Assembly (NCBI RefSeq): GCF_937967675.1
Contig: NZ_CALBSN010000010.1
Span: forward strand, 1-23,825
Direction: 5' to 3'
Source of the DNA: an uncultured Flavobacterium sp.
GTDB lineage: Bacteria > Bacteroidota > Bacteroidia > Flavobacteriales > Flavobacteriaceae
Length of the DNA stretch: 23,825 bases
In this document: positions 1 through 8,056 of the stretch, piece after piece
Position numbering within the stretch: the stretch's first letter is position 1
Layout of the letters: each line of letters starts with the position of its first letter
The notes under the pieces: generated by a model
The model's database searches: none
What the model saw: the letters and a program-made list of their open reading frames with translations, nothing else
Told to the model about the DNA's origin: nothing
Position numbers and translations under genes: made by a program

Positions 1-42
1 GAATTCGTTTAAGTCTTCGATGGTAATGATTTGTACTGCCAT
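1..42 (-). CDS. Partial CDS: N-terminus of probable helix-turn-helix / excisionase-like protein
   Basis: An ATG on the minus strand at 42 opens a frame reading MAVQIITIEDLNEF that stays open to the window edge. Only 14 residues are visible. From memory, this N-terminal pattern is typical of small helix-turn-helix DNA-binding proteins that lie next to rteC in Bacteroidota conjugative and integrative elements. It lies just downstream of the RteC gene on the same strand with a gap of about 90 bp, which fits such a module. The identification rests on a very short sequence plus context, so it is tentative. Confidence 0.45.
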   Translation of the reverse strand, partial: MAVQIITIEDLNEF

Positions 43-132
43 AACGTATGTTTTAATTTGTTATGGGACAAAATTCAAGGTTATGATTTATTTTGTTTCA
101 CAACGGAGGTCGTGTTGTGAACGATTTTTTAT

Positions 133-981
133 CTAAATGATATCATCTGAGTTTTCCATACGCTTTTGAAGGGAATCATTTAATGTGGTTAAGAATTTGG
201 TACGATCGCTTTTGCGTGCCCTGATTTCAAGGAATACGCGACGGTATTGCCCTAGGTCGATTTCGAAAGTATGTTCGAAGTATTCAGCGATGTCTTTTAA
301 GTCGGCCGCACCATTATTAAAGACTCCTTCTGTATGCAACGCGTAAATTAGTTCGATGAGCGCTACTTTTGAACCTGTCCATGTTAATTTTACGTTCGGT
401 TTGCGTTGTGATTTTTCTGAGTTTTCATTATTTTCTAGCATAAGTAACTGGTTTTCTAAATACAATTCGATGAGGTCATTAGCAAGTATGGTTGCTACTT
501 TGAAATCATGTGAGGTGGCAAATGACATATCGGATTCAAAATAATAGGAATCTAATGCTAGTTTGATGTCAAATTCCCCTCTAAGGAAATATTTATAATC
601 TAAATAGGTGCTTCCTGAACGGAAGTATTGATAAAATTCTAATTCGTTATCAAAAAAGGCTTTGAGTTTTAAGAGTTCGTTGTTGTAGTATTTTTTCAAA
701 ATTTTATTACCACCGTTGGGCTTTTTCATTTCAATTCTATACACCAGATTAAAATAAATTAGCTTTGAGGTAAATAGCGGTTTTACTTCTTTGAAAAATT
801 GAATTTCTTCACTTTTTGATTTGAAGTTGGTTTTTGTGGCTGCTTTTTTTAGTTCGTTTATTGACTTTAAAATAACTGTAATAGCTTGCTCACACTTCTT
901 GATTTGATCGTCTATTTCTAAATCAATGAAGTTGAGTTGTTCGTTGAGGTTGTTTAATAGGATGCTGTATTTTGGGTTCAA
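133..981 (-). CDS. RteC-family regulator of mobile element
   Basis: A 282-residue protein resembling the RteC family, the regulators that activate excision genes in CTnDOT-type conjugative transposons. The C-terminal half (about residues 197-282) has the family signature: LTWTGSKVALIELIYALH, then GVFNNGAADLKDIAEYFE, then IDLGQYRRVFLEIRARK, expected to form the DNA-binding winged helix. The N-terminal half is helical and charged. The start is TTG at 981: a stop codon lies a few codons upstream and the next internal Met is near residue 86, which would remove a large part of the protein. It precedes the partial helix-turn-helix gene at the left edge. This is the main sign, with the integrase at the other end, that the region is a mobile element. 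The family is clear; the role in this element is inferred. Confidence 0.85.
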   Translation of the reverse strand: MNPKYSILLNNLNEQLNFIDLEIDDQIKKCEQAITVILKSINELKKAATKTNFKSKSEEIQFFKEVKPLFTSKLIYFNLVYRIEMKKPNGGNKILKKYYNNELLKLKAFFDNELEFYQYFRSGSTYLDYKYFLRGEFDIKLALDSYYFESDMSFATSHDFKVATILANDLIELYLENQLLMLENNENSEKSQRKPNVKLTWTGSKVALIELIYALHTEGVFNNGAADLKDIAEYFEHTFEIDLGQYRRVFLEIRARKSDRTKFLTTLNDSLQKRMENSDDII

Positions 982-1145
982 GAGGGATTAATTAGGAATT
1001 AAGAATTAGGATTTACGAAGTGAAACTTAAAAATTGTTGTGTAATTTTTTTTTCAATGCTTTGAAGTCAAGAAACTTTGGAGTGCTTGGTTTCTATTGTA
1101 CCGTAATATGAGAATCTTACTTTATTGACAGCATCTATTCTTGTT

Positions 1146-2090
1146 TTATACATTTAAATTCAAAAGTTTTGCACTATCCACATCAAAGTCTTCTTCAGTT
1201 AGTTCTGAATGTAAACGTTTATTTTGCAATAAAGTTAAAATCGAATCTAAGGTTTCTTCAGTAATTAATATTTGGTTTTCTTCAAATTGTATATTCCATC
1301 CTTTTGCAAGACTAAGTTCTTGTAATCTTTGTAGAAAAAGTGGATTTGTATAATGTCCAAGATTTCTAATGGTTGTAATTTTTCTCAGATATCTTTGGTT
1401 ATTACCTACACGCTGTGTTAATAAATTAATATTTACAAAAATATTCCTTTCAACAACCTCTGTATATAGAGCTTGAGCATTTGAAATCATTCCTTTTCGG
1501 AAATTTAAGCCACGTTCGAATTCTTTTTTTGAAAGTATAAAAATATAATCATTAAAGTATAAAAAGTCAACATATTTAGCTATACTAAATACATTTTCTT
1601 GTTCTAAATCCTCAAATTTATTTTCGTTAAAAAAAACATTTATTAAATCACGCGAACGTTTCATTTTCCAATTTTCTGGTAAGGTTTTAAAGCCTACAAC
1701 TTGTATTCCTGCAGCATTTCTAAGAATTATCATGTATGCTTTTGATTTTACTAATTCATCTACATTCTCAATAATATCTGTCTCTGGATTTAATTCTTGA
1801 AGTTGCGTAAAAATTGTATAAAAGTCTGTTTCTTCATAAACTATAGAGCGAACTTCATCTTCTTCTGGTTCTGGACAATCGAAAGTATAAGTTTCAACAG
1901 TATTTGCACTGGTTATATGTCGAAGAAGAATATTTCTCAATTTTGTTTCAAGTTGAGCGTCAATCGGAACATATTTCACAGTGTAATGAGAAATTCTTTC
2001 TCTTTTATATTCTTTAATTACTGCAAGAGTAACATAATAACCGCTTAAATCTAAATTTTTTAGATTTCGTAGTATTTGTCTGTTAGGCAT
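1146..2090 (-). CDS. kwaB: Kiwa anti-phage protein KwaB (DUF4868-like)
   Basis: A 314-residue soluble protein that I recognise as DUF4868/KwaB, the cytoplasmic DNA-binding effector of the two-gene Kiwa defence system. Supporting segments are KAYMIILRNAAGIQVVGFKT, then a stretch ending YVDFLYFNDYIFILSKKEFERG (read in two parts, about residues 173-195), which matches the typical run of a core strand, the start of a hydrophobic 'D-x-L-x-F-x-x-x-x-x-I' segment and an FE-containing helix. Its start overlaps the end of the upstream membrane gene by 8 bp, implying translational coupling, and that neighbour has the size and topology of KwaA. In the known system, KwaA senses membrane disturbance by phage and KwaB acts on phage DNA replication or transcription. 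The assignment rests on both family resemblance and gene order. Confidence 0.8.
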   Translation of the reverse strand: MPNRQILRNLKNLDLSGYYVTLAVIKEYKRERISHYTVKYVPIDAQLETKLRNILLRHITSANTVETYTFDCPEPEEDEVRSIVYEETDFYTIFTQLQELNPETDIIENVDELVKSKAYMIILRNAAGIQVVGFKTLPENWKMKRSRDLINVFFNENKFEDLEQENVFSIAKYVDFLYFNDYIFILSKKEFERGLNFRKGMISNAQALYTEVVERNIFVNINLLTQRVGNNQRYLRKITTIRNLGHYTNPLFLQRLQELSLAKGWNIQFEENQILITEETLDSILTLLQNKRLHSELTEEDFDVDSAKLLNLNV

Positions 2091-2640
2091 TTTCTTCTTC
2101 TTTTTGTGTTACAAAAAATAAAAACCTCGTAAAGCTTTTAATATAATAGCGCTCCCCAGATTTTACTTCATGTTTACTTATTATAATTGTTGAATTTGGT
2201 TTGTTGTCATATTTATAATTTAAATCATAAAGGTTGTATCCTGCCAATAGTAAGATTGGATTCATAAATACAGATTTACTTTTTATAGTTAGCAGTAGAA
2301 GAAGAAATAAAAAAATGCTTAATGAGACTACATCTTCAACTTTAGCTAAATCAAATCCAAAAAAAGAAACAATATATGGAATTGTGTAATTTATTAAATC
2401 GACTGAACGGTTTTTAGCGTTGATAACTGTAACAATCATATTACCTCTACTAATTGATTTAATGATAAAAAATAGTAATACCACACTTAAAAAAGCTATA
2501 CTTAAAATTATAGAAATAGCAATAGGATGTTTAAAGGTTTTACATTTATCAAAATCAAAATCTTTAACTGCAAGAATTAAAAATAATGGTGAATATGCAC
2601 TGATAAATAGCAATGTTGCAGTAAATAATTTTGGCTTCAC
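2083..2640 (-). CDS. kwaA: Kiwa membrane protein KwaA
   Basis: A 185-residue integral membrane protein with about four hydrophobic segments (roughly residues 5-25, 41-63, 82-98 and 103-120) and a basic, aromatic C-terminal tail. It begins with GTG at 2640 (GTG AAG CCA). No ATG in the same frame gives a better N-terminus, because the hydrophobic first helix begins within ten residues of this start. It overlaps kwaB by 8 bp. Size, four-helix layout and position directly upstream of a DUF4868 gene match KwaA, which forms the membrane-bound sensor assembly of Kiwa. Sequence similarity between KwaA proteins is low, so this call depends mainly on the partner gene. Confidence 0.72.
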   Translation of the reverse strand: MKPKLFTATLLFISAYSPLFLILAVKDFDFDKCKTFKHPIAISIILSIAFLSVVLLFFIIKSISRGNMIVTVINAKNRSVDLINYTIPYIVSFFGFDLAKVEDVVSLSIFLFLLLLLTIKSKSVFMNPILLLAGYNLYDLNYKYDNKPNSTIIISKHEVKSGERYYIKSFTRFLFFVTQKEEENA

Positions 2641-2739
2641 TTTATTATGTTTTTTAGGAAATTATTTTTTAGTTAATATTCATTAATTGTTTTTTCTAAA
2701 ATGAAAAATGAGTCATAATTTTACCGCTTTCAGTCGTAA

Positions 2740-2799
2740 CTATTCAATAGTTTCGTTTTGAATTAGATGTATATCAGACAATAATTCTTCGGTTGTCAT
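2740..2799 (-). other. Possible remnant or microprotein ORF upstream of Kiwa
   Basis: A 19-codon frame (MTTEELLSDIHLIQNETIE) lies in the gap between kwaA and the membrane gene at 2853. Its acidic helical start resembles the beginning of many small regulators or antitoxins, but it stops at once. It may be a gene remnant or a chance ORF. The rest of the gap shows nothing recognisable. Confidence 0.15.
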
Positions 2800-2852
2800 T
2801 AATTGTAATTTTTCTAATTTGAATGTTTATGTATTTATATAATTGTTTTAAT

Positions 2853-3530
2853 TTAAAAAGCTAAACACTCTTTTAATTTTTTAGTTTCAATGATGATAAT
2901 TTGTTCTTGTAATATTTGAATTTGATTTAAACTATTATCAGGAAATAATGGACTCAATAATTTTTCTTTTCTAATTTTTTCTAGAGCTAAATTATAAACA
3001 GCATTTTTATTTTCTGTTATTATATTGGTTTGAAAAGTTAATGGAGTGTTTTTTAATTTTTTATTTCCGACATGTCTTATTAAACTGTAATCAAAATATG
3101 GAATAATAATCGTGTATTGTTTTAATGCTATGTTGTTTTTTATATTAACAGGTGTAGGCTTTCCATTAATATCAACTTTAGGTATTACTTCGTCATATGT
3201 TATTATTGTAGCTGCTACAACTATTATGATTATTCCAATGTGTAATCCCGTTTTGGTTTTATTATTAAAATTTTCGTTAGACATTTCTAGTAGAGCAGAA
3301 AAAATTACGATTACTAGATATACAATTACAACTGGAGCTATCCAAGCTTTTGAAACATTGAGTAAAAGCGCTATAACTACACCTGATGCTGTATATACGA
3401 TTTCAAGACTAGAAAAGAAAACTTCACTCCATTTCTTGTTAAATTCATCTTTATAAATATTTTTAAGTTTAAAAAATCTGATAGAAATTACCAGAATAAA
3501 TAAAAAAATGTAATATATTATGTTTTCCAT
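2853..3530 (-). CDS. Uncharacterised four-helix membrane protein
   Basis: A 225-residue protein whose N-terminal half is membrane-embedded, with hydrophobic segments at about residues 3-20, 38-58, 63-82 and 95-113. The rest is a soluble tail rich in Ile, Asn and Lys (about 115-225), ending in Lys-Leu-Lys-Glu-Cys. I do not recognise a family. It is last in a minus-strand run after the CxxC mini-protein (gap of 19 bp) and the GYF_2 gene (12 bp further up), so the three probably form one transcript. A membrane anchor with a cytoplasmic or periplasmic tail is all that can be said. Confidence 0.7.
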   Translation of the reverse strand: MENIIYYIFLFILVISIRFFKLKNIYKDEFNKKWSEVFFSSLEIVYTASGVVIALLLNVSKAWIAPVVIVYLVIVIFSALLEMSNENFNNKTKTGLHIGIIIIVVAATIITYDEVIPKVDINGKPTPVNIKNNIALKQYTIIIPYFDYSLIRHVGNKKLKNTPLTFQTNIITENKNAVYNLALEKIRKEKLLSPLFPDNSLNQIQILQEQIIIIETKKLKECLAF

Positions 3531-3549
3531 ATCTTTTGATTAATAATTT

Positions 3550-3723
3550 TTATTTACAAACCCCACAAGAACTACCATTTTTATCACAGTGTTTACAGTA
3601 CTTACAATTTTTACAAGCTGAACAGTCTTTTGAACCTGTGCATTTTCTGCCAGCGGTGTAATAAGTTGTAGCTCCTATTGTGGTTAGGATTAGGATTACT
3701 GTGATTAAGATTGGTTTTTTCAT
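3550..3723 (-). CDS. Small secreted or anchored CxxC-repeat protein
   Basis: A 57-residue frame starting with ATG at 3723. Residues 4-24 are a hydrophobic signal or anchor. The rest holds eight cysteines: C28, C34, C37, C40, C43, C46, C53 and C56. Five of them form a continuous C-x-x-C series (DCSACKNCKYCKHC), and a C-x-x-C pair ends the protein (SCGVCK). Such spacing suggests metal binding (zinc or iron-sulphur) or disulphide exchange outside the cytoplasm. It lies between the GYF_2 gene and the four-helix membrane gene with gaps of 12 and 19 bp, consistent with one operon. The coherent signal-plus-Cys pattern argues strongly for a real gene. I know no family name for it. Confidence 0.7.
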   Translation of the reverse strand: MKKPILITVILILTTIGATTYYTAGRKCTGSKDCSACKNCKYCKHCDKNGSSCGVCK

Positions 3724-3735
3724 CGTATTTATTCT

Positions 3736-4446
3736 TTAATTGCATTTGTATGGGTCAGGGTCCCCAACTGCTGGTGTAAAACTGTTATTGTAGCATAAAT
3801 TTAAATCTGTAGATGTAATAGATTGCTTAGTGAGTTTTACTGACAAACCTCTATTGCTATCGGGAGCTGACAACGATTTGTTTTGCTTTGGTGGAATATT
3901 ATTGAATGTTAAGTATTCTGTTTTGAAAACACCATCATTCTTTTTTATGTATGCTATAGCTACAGTTATTTCATCTATGATGAAATCTGTATTGTTTGTA
4001 ACAATAATATCTAAATTAGAAATACCTCCGAAAGCGTCGACTGAATACTGATTTGTACTGACTTGAATTAAACTTGTTATATTATTCCTGATTTGGATAT
4101 TAAAGTAATCTTCTTCCTCGAGAATGGTATTTTCCTGATATATAGTTTCTTCTGAAATAATATTGCTACCAATTGCCAAAAAAGCTATTAAACCTATAGC
4201 TATGATTAGGTATTTGAAAAAAATACTTTTTTTAGGTTTTTGATATTCGCTTTTTTGTAACTTTTTTAAAGGTGGTGGATTCTTTGAAAGAATAGACTTT
4301 AACTCATCAATTTCATCAGCTTTTTTCCAGTCTTCCATGTCATTAGACCAAACTAGAGTGTCTTTAGTGATTTTTTGACCTTTTAATTCTTCTACACTGA
4401 AAGGGCCGCTATTGTCTTCACCTTTATGTATGTAATATTCTTTCAT
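3736..4446 (-). CDS. GYF_2 (DUF4339) domain membrane-anchored protein
   Basis: A 236-residue protein with three parts. Residues 1-50 are a GYF_2/DUF4339 domain, shown by YYIHKGEDNSGPFSVEELK followed by TLVWSNDMEDWKKADEI, a fold used for protein-protein contacts. Residues 76-97 are one transmembrane helix, preceded by a proline- and lysine-rich linker (NPPPLKKLQK). Residues 100-236 are an uncharacterised domain with beta-like strands, which by the positive-inside rule would lie outside the cytoplasm. It is first in a probable operon with the CxxC mini-protein and the four-helix membrane protein. A paired direct repeat lies 59-91 bp upstream of the start. The domain call is firm; the function is unknown. 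Confidence 0.8.
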   Translation of the reverse strand: MKEYYIHKGEDNSGPFSVEELKGQKITKDTLVWSNDMEDWKKADEIDELKSILSKNPPPLKKLQKSEYQKPKKSIFFKYLIIAIGLIAFLAIGSNIISEETIYQENTILEEEDYFNIQIRNNITSLIQVSTNQYSVDAFGGISNLDIIVTNNTDFIIDEITVAIAYIKKNDGVFKTEYLTFNNIPPKQNKSLSAPDSNRGLSVKLTKQSITSTDLNLCYNNSFTPAVGDPDPYKCN

Positions 4447-4504
4447 TCAAATTATAAACTATTAATTAAGTTGACAATTTTAGAATATTATTTATGATTT
4501 ATTT

Positions 4505-4537
4505 TACGGTGTTTTAGTGTTTTTTTTACGGTGTTTT
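4505..4537. promoter_or_regulatory. Candidate LytTR-type operator, copy 1
   Basis: Two direct copies of TACGGTGTTTT (4505-4515 and 4527-4537) lie exactly 22 bp apart, separated by a T-rich spacer. The same arrangement recurs at 7505-7537 and 11831-11863. Direct repeats two helical turns apart are the known LytTR binding architecture. This copy ends 59 bp upstream of the GYF_2 gene start. The rest of the 4447-4696 gap shows no gene. Confidence 0.6.
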
Positions 4538-4696
4538 GGAATTTGACTTCAAGAGTGATAGATTATTTCTTGTATATAATCATTTTCATTTTGAGAGTAC
4601 TATATGAATGAGTAAAGTATTGACGATTATTTCATATGTTCACTTTAATCGAGTGCGCAGATTTTCAGAGGACTCTTTGCTGAGCTAGACAGTATT

Positions 4697-5428
4697 CTAA
4701 TTGAATGCAATTACTGGATACCAGAAAACATTAAAATGAGTTAATAAAACACTATGGATTTTTTTCACAAGCCTTTCAGGGGTTTCTTCTTTTTCGAGTT
4801 GAAAATTTTCGTAATTCTTTTGTTGTTTTAAAATTTCTCGAATTGAAATTGCTTGTTTGTATATCGTCATACCATTCAACTTTTTCGGAAAAAGTTCAAG
4901 CGGATTTATATTAGTTATTTTTTTAATCCTTTGTGGCTCTGAAAATATTTGTCCGTAATTATGATGTGGACTATATATTAAAACGTGTTTTCCACTTCCA
5001 TATTCTGGTAAAACATCTAACGAAAAAATACCAGAATTAACTACGATTTCATAATTACTATAGTTAGTTAAAAGATCGTTATTGGTATAAAACTCAGGGG
5101 TAGCATAGTATACTTCATTGCCTGGAATTAGTAATTCTTTAAGTAATTTATATTGATTCCCATCTGTTTCTAGTTTGATTTTATAATAATCGTGATTAAA
5201 AACATTCCAATGCTTTCTAAAAAAATTTGAAACTAAATTATGATAAACTGGAATTTTAAATTGAAAAAAAATATTACCATTTATTTCAACATCATATCCT
5301 CCGCCAGCACGACCCTCTTCAACTGTATTTGGGAAAATTGGTAAAGGAATTATTGGAAAAAACTGTTTTATATATTCAAATGTAAAACAAAATGAAAACT
5401 GAGTTTCAGAAAACTGGGATTTGTGCAT
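4697..5428 (-). CDS. Uncharacterised protein with possible PD-(D/E)XK-like motif, partner of OLD protein
   Basis: A 243-residue soluble protein. Residues 37-58 (VEEGRAGGGYDVEINGNIFF, then QFK) place D46 ahead of a hydrophobic strand ending in Q56-F-K58, which resembles the D...(E/Q)xK core of PD-(D/E)XK nucleases. Further segments are VYYATPEFYT (about 106-115) and IYSPHHNYGQIFSEPQRIKK (151-170). From memory, these segments (GGGYD...FQFK, A-x-P-x-F, SEP) recur in an uncharacterised protein family often near restriction or defence genes. It follows the OLD gene on the same strand after 135 bp, so co-transcription is likely. Nuclease activity is inferred from the motif only, and a structural role is possible. 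Confidence 0.6.
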   Translation of the reverse strand: MHKSQFSETQFSFCFTFEYIKQFFPIIPLPIFPNTVEEGRAGGGYDVEINGNIFFQFKIPVYHNLVSNFFRKHWNVFNHDYYKIKLETDGNQYKLLKELLIPGNEVYYATPEFYTNNDLLTNYSNYEIVVNSGIFSLDVLPEYGSGKHVLIYSPHHNYGQIFSEPQRIKKITNINPLELFPKKLNGMTIYKQAISIREILKQQKNYENFQLEKEETPERLVKKIHSVLLTHFNVFWYPVIAFN

Positions 5429-5563
5429 ATGTTATTTTTTTTGGTGAATTGTTATACTATTAATATTTTTTTTATAATTTACAGATATAGTAACCGCGGT
5501 TTTTCAATAAATATAATTTTAAGCATTTTATCTGCATTCTTATAAACCTCACAAATTTTTCTA

Positions 5564-7366
5564 TTATATATAATCCTCAAAGATTTCAATCATTTTATTT
5601 CTCCAATTTTCTGGTAAATCATGCCAATTTTCACCCCATTCTAAGGTTTTACTATAAGCTTTAAAAGGTTTTTCATAGGTTGCATTATATAGTAATTCTT
5701 CCTCGACATTATTTACCATATAAACAATTTTACCATTTCCATCTAAAGCATCAATTATTGATTGATTAAATCTTTCAGCATTTAGAATATTTGAATCTTT
5801 ATCATGAACTACGATTGGATTTATACCCATTGAAGTTAGATATTTTACCAATCCTATGATTGAAGCTTTACCACGAGCCTTAATTATTTCAAAATCAGAA
5901 ATTATCTTTAAATATTTTGATTTTTCAAGTCTTTTCAGTGTCTCTTTTATTAAAATATCTTCTGTATCTCCTTCAATTATTACAACTTTTTTGGTAAAGA
6001 ATATTCTAGAAATATAGTTGTCTATTTTTAATAGCATTTTTACATAATCCTTTTCATTTTCTAGTAATTCTAAAAACTTTTCGCTTACACTAAAAGTATG
6101 ACAATCAACATGGTTTCCAGAATCATACATTCGATTTAAAACTTGTTTAGGCTTTCTTGATATATCAATTAAATAAGGTGAATGTGTAGAGGATATTATT
6201 TGAGCAGATTGTGAACTTAGTTCATAGATTGCATCTCTCATTTGATTAGCTGCACTTGGATGAAGATATGTTTCAGGTTCTTCAAAACAAATTATTATAG
6301 ACCTGGCGTGTTCATCTTCTTTTTTTGAAAGCCAAAGTTGTCTATATCTCAACATTCCAAAAACTGCTGCTCTAACCATTCCTGTTCCTTGATTATCAAC
6401 TGATGTTTTAATATTGCTTGACATTTCAACATTGAAACTTGGTTTCAAACTCGAGGGATCACTAAGACTAGTCGTAGCATGAAGTTTTGAGTCTGGGAAA
6501 ACTGAAGAAAGAACATTGTTTAATTCATCCATCATTTTGCCAAATTCTGAATTGTCATCTTTTGGGTCAAGTTCTTTAGCTAAATTGTCTAAATGTATTT
6601 GTGCATTTTTAAAATGTTCAGAGTTTTCTCGAACTGTTTGAAAAAGTTCGCTTAAAGTTGTGCTTAAAACACCAGTTCCGGTTCCTTGAATTTCATGAAT
6701 ACCAACATCAATTGGAATTAACAAAAATCTAGGAAGCATTTTTAAAACATTTCCAGGTATGCCACCAGGATTTTGAAACCAAGTCTCTTCCTCTGAAACT
6801 TCCCAAATTTCATCAATTAATTCTAGTTTTTCTAAAGCACTTTTACTTCTACCAATGTTAGTCTCTAATTCAGGAAAAAAATCTTCTATTATATCTTGTA
6901 ATAGTCCTTTGTCAATATAATCTTGAGGTTTTTTACAATCCGCAAATTCTTCTTTAATTGTTCTAACTTTAGATTTAAATTCTATTATTACATCTTTACC
7001 TAATTCGTAAGTTTTTCTGTAAATTACAGAAAGTCCAGTATCATTAATATTTTCAGGAACTTCATATGTAAATATTCTGCCTTTGAAACCCCTCCAAGTT
7101 TTAGCCTCAATAGGTAAATTTCTGAATTCAGCTTCTAAAACAATCGTATTTGTTTCTACTTTTACTTCATTTGTTTCTGTGTCAAGAATTGAATAGTAAT
7201 CACTTGAAATGAGTTGTTTTTTACCAGACAAAAGTGTCTCTATGGCTTTTATTGCTGAACTTTTTCCACAGTTGTTTTGTCCAATTAGAAAGGTAGCATC
7301 TCCAAATATAATTTTGACATTTTTCAGTCTTTTAAATCCCGAAATGTTTAAAGAATGTATTTTCAT
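5564..7366 (-). CDS. OLD-family ATP-dependent nuclease (AAA ATPase + TOPRIM)
   Basis: A 600-residue protein with the two-domain layout of OLD nucleases. The N-terminal ABC/SMC-like ATPase has Walker A GQNNCGKSS (29-37), a signature-like NQGTGMVRAAVF (about 325-336), Walker B IIICFEEPE (357-365) and an H-loop STHS with H395. The C-terminal TOPRIM domain has E465 in VVIIEGDTED and the acidic pair D522-x-D524 in VVHDKD. Such proteins cut or nick DNA and form the effector of several phage-defence systems, for example GajA of Gabija. No UvrD-like GajB gene follows here; the downstream gene is the 243-residue possible nuclease. The island context and a nearby Kiwa pair support a defence role. A direct-repeat operator lies 139-171 bp upstream. 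Confidence 0.88.
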   Translation of the reverse strand: MKIHSLNISGFKRLKNVKIIFGDATFLIGQNNCGKSSAIKAIETLLSGKKQLISSDYYSILDTETNEVKVETNTIVLEAEFRNLPIEAKTWRGFKGRIFTYEVPENINDTGLSVIYRKTYELGKDVIIEFKSKVRTIKEEFADCKKPQDYIDKGLLQDIIEDFFPELETNIGRSKSALEKLELIDEIWEVSEEETWFQNPGGIPGNVLKMLPRFLLIPIDVGIHEIQGTGTGVLSTTLSELFQTVRENSEHFKNAQIHLDNLAKELDPKDDNSEFGKMMDELNNVLSSVFPDSKLHATTSLSDPSSLKPSFNVEMSSNIKTSVDNQGTGMVRAAVFGMLRYRQLWLSKKEDEHARSIIICFEEPETYLHPSAANQMRDAIYELSSQSAQIISSTHSPYLIDISRKPKQVLNRMYDSGNHVDCHTFSVSEKFLELLENEKDYVKMLLKIDNYISRIFFTKKVVIIEGDTEDILIKETLKRLEKSKYLKIISDFEIIKARGKASIIGLVKYLTSMGINPIVVHDKDSNILNAERFNQSIIDALDGNGKIVYMVNNVEEELLYNATYEKPFKAYSKTLEWGENWHDLPENWRNKMIEIFEDYI

Positions 7367-7504
7367 TTAGTTATTATTATTTGAATATTTCTGCCGACTA
7401 GTAGATATATTTATATAATTTTAACATATAAATTTATATAATATCGAGGTAATTAATAATGATAAATTACTGTACAATGATATTATGTTTTTTGTATGGT
7501 GTAT

Positions 7505-7537
7505 TACGGTGTTTTGAACTTTTTTTTACGGGGTTGG
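7505..7537. promoter_or_regulatory. Candidate LytTR-type operator, copy 2
   Basis: TACGGTGTTTT (7505-7515) is followed 22 bp later by the imperfect TACGGGGTTGG (7527-7537), with the same T-rich spacer as the other two copies. The second half-site has three changes, so this is the weakest copy. It lies upstream of the OLD gene. The rest of the 7367-7806 gap (about 440 bp) is AT-rich, and I see no gene or clear terminator in it. Confidence 0.5.
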
Positions 7538-7806
7538 ATATGGCTTTGAAATACTTTTTAACCATCGAGTGTTCACATATCTATTAAAAAGTCTATTTTG
7601 GACAGTCTTTTTGATTAGCATTTGGTTAGCAAATAATAGATTCAAGCAATGGGAAGTATACTTGCTTCTAGAAAACCATATGATCTTTGAACAATCTTAG
7701 CAACTTGAAAGATTTTTTACAAATAGTTAACTATATAACTGTCCTAGTTTTAGGGTATATTGATAGCTACTTCCTGTTGTATTAAATCATTTTATTACTA
7801 ATTTAT

Positions 7807-7980
7807 TTAACAATTGCATTTGCCATAATTTGTACTCTCGTTTTTAGTTTTACAACAAGCTCCTCCAGCGCCATCAAAACCTGAAGGACATTCACAAGTA
7901 CCACATATTGGTTGCAATTCTTTTGCAACGGTTATAGTCGAGACAAATAATAACGCACTTAAAAATATAAATTTTTTCAT
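7807..7980 (-). CDS. Secreted Cys-rich peptide precursor B (paralogue of 11456-11623)
   Basis: A 57-residue precursor starting with ATG at 7980. It has a typical signal peptide (MKKFIFLSALLFVSTITVA) with a likely cut near A19. The mature part holds seven cysteines: C26, C29, C31, C42, C43, C55 and C57. It is plainly homologous to the first gene of the same operon. Both share the MKKF start, A-K-E-L-Q after the signal peptide, E-C-P-x-G, then ACCKTK, S-T-x-Y-G-K. This copy has three or four more cysteines and a C-terminal Cys-Asn-Cys tail. It is the last gene of the cassette, 70 bp after the barrel gene, and its upstream leader is also a copy of the leader of peptide A. The role is unknown; a disulphide-bonded secreted peptide (signal, bacteriocin or toxin) is inferred. 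Confidence 0.8.
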   Translation of the reverse strand: MKKFIFLSALLFVSTITVAKELQPICGTCECPSGFDGAGGACCKTKNESTNYGKCNC

Positions 7981-8056
7981 ATCAAATTGTCTTTGAAGTT
8001 AATTAATTTCCTTGGCATATTTTTATTCACCTTAAAGGTTATAAAGAAATTTATTT
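7981..8056 (-). repeat. Duplicated 5' leader of peptide B
   Basis: The roughly 76 bp upstream of peptide B closely match the leader of peptide A (11624-11702). On the plus strand both contain the identical block TTAATTAATTTCCTTG and then TTTTTATTC, CCTT, AAGGTTATA. On the transcribed strand both carry the short palindrome CCTTNAAGG followed by a second AAGG before the A-rich region ahead of the ATG. The similarity runs up to the stop codon of the barrel gene. Confidence 0.7.

Noticed and set aside
1091..1110. Single TTACGGTAC-like half-site on the minus strand downstream of kwaB
   Set aside because: No second repeat 22 bp away and not clearly at a promoter; likely chance.
5564..7366. Gabija system (GajA)
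   Set aside because: The OLD protein fits GajA broadly, but no UvrD-type helicase GajB is adjacent on either side.
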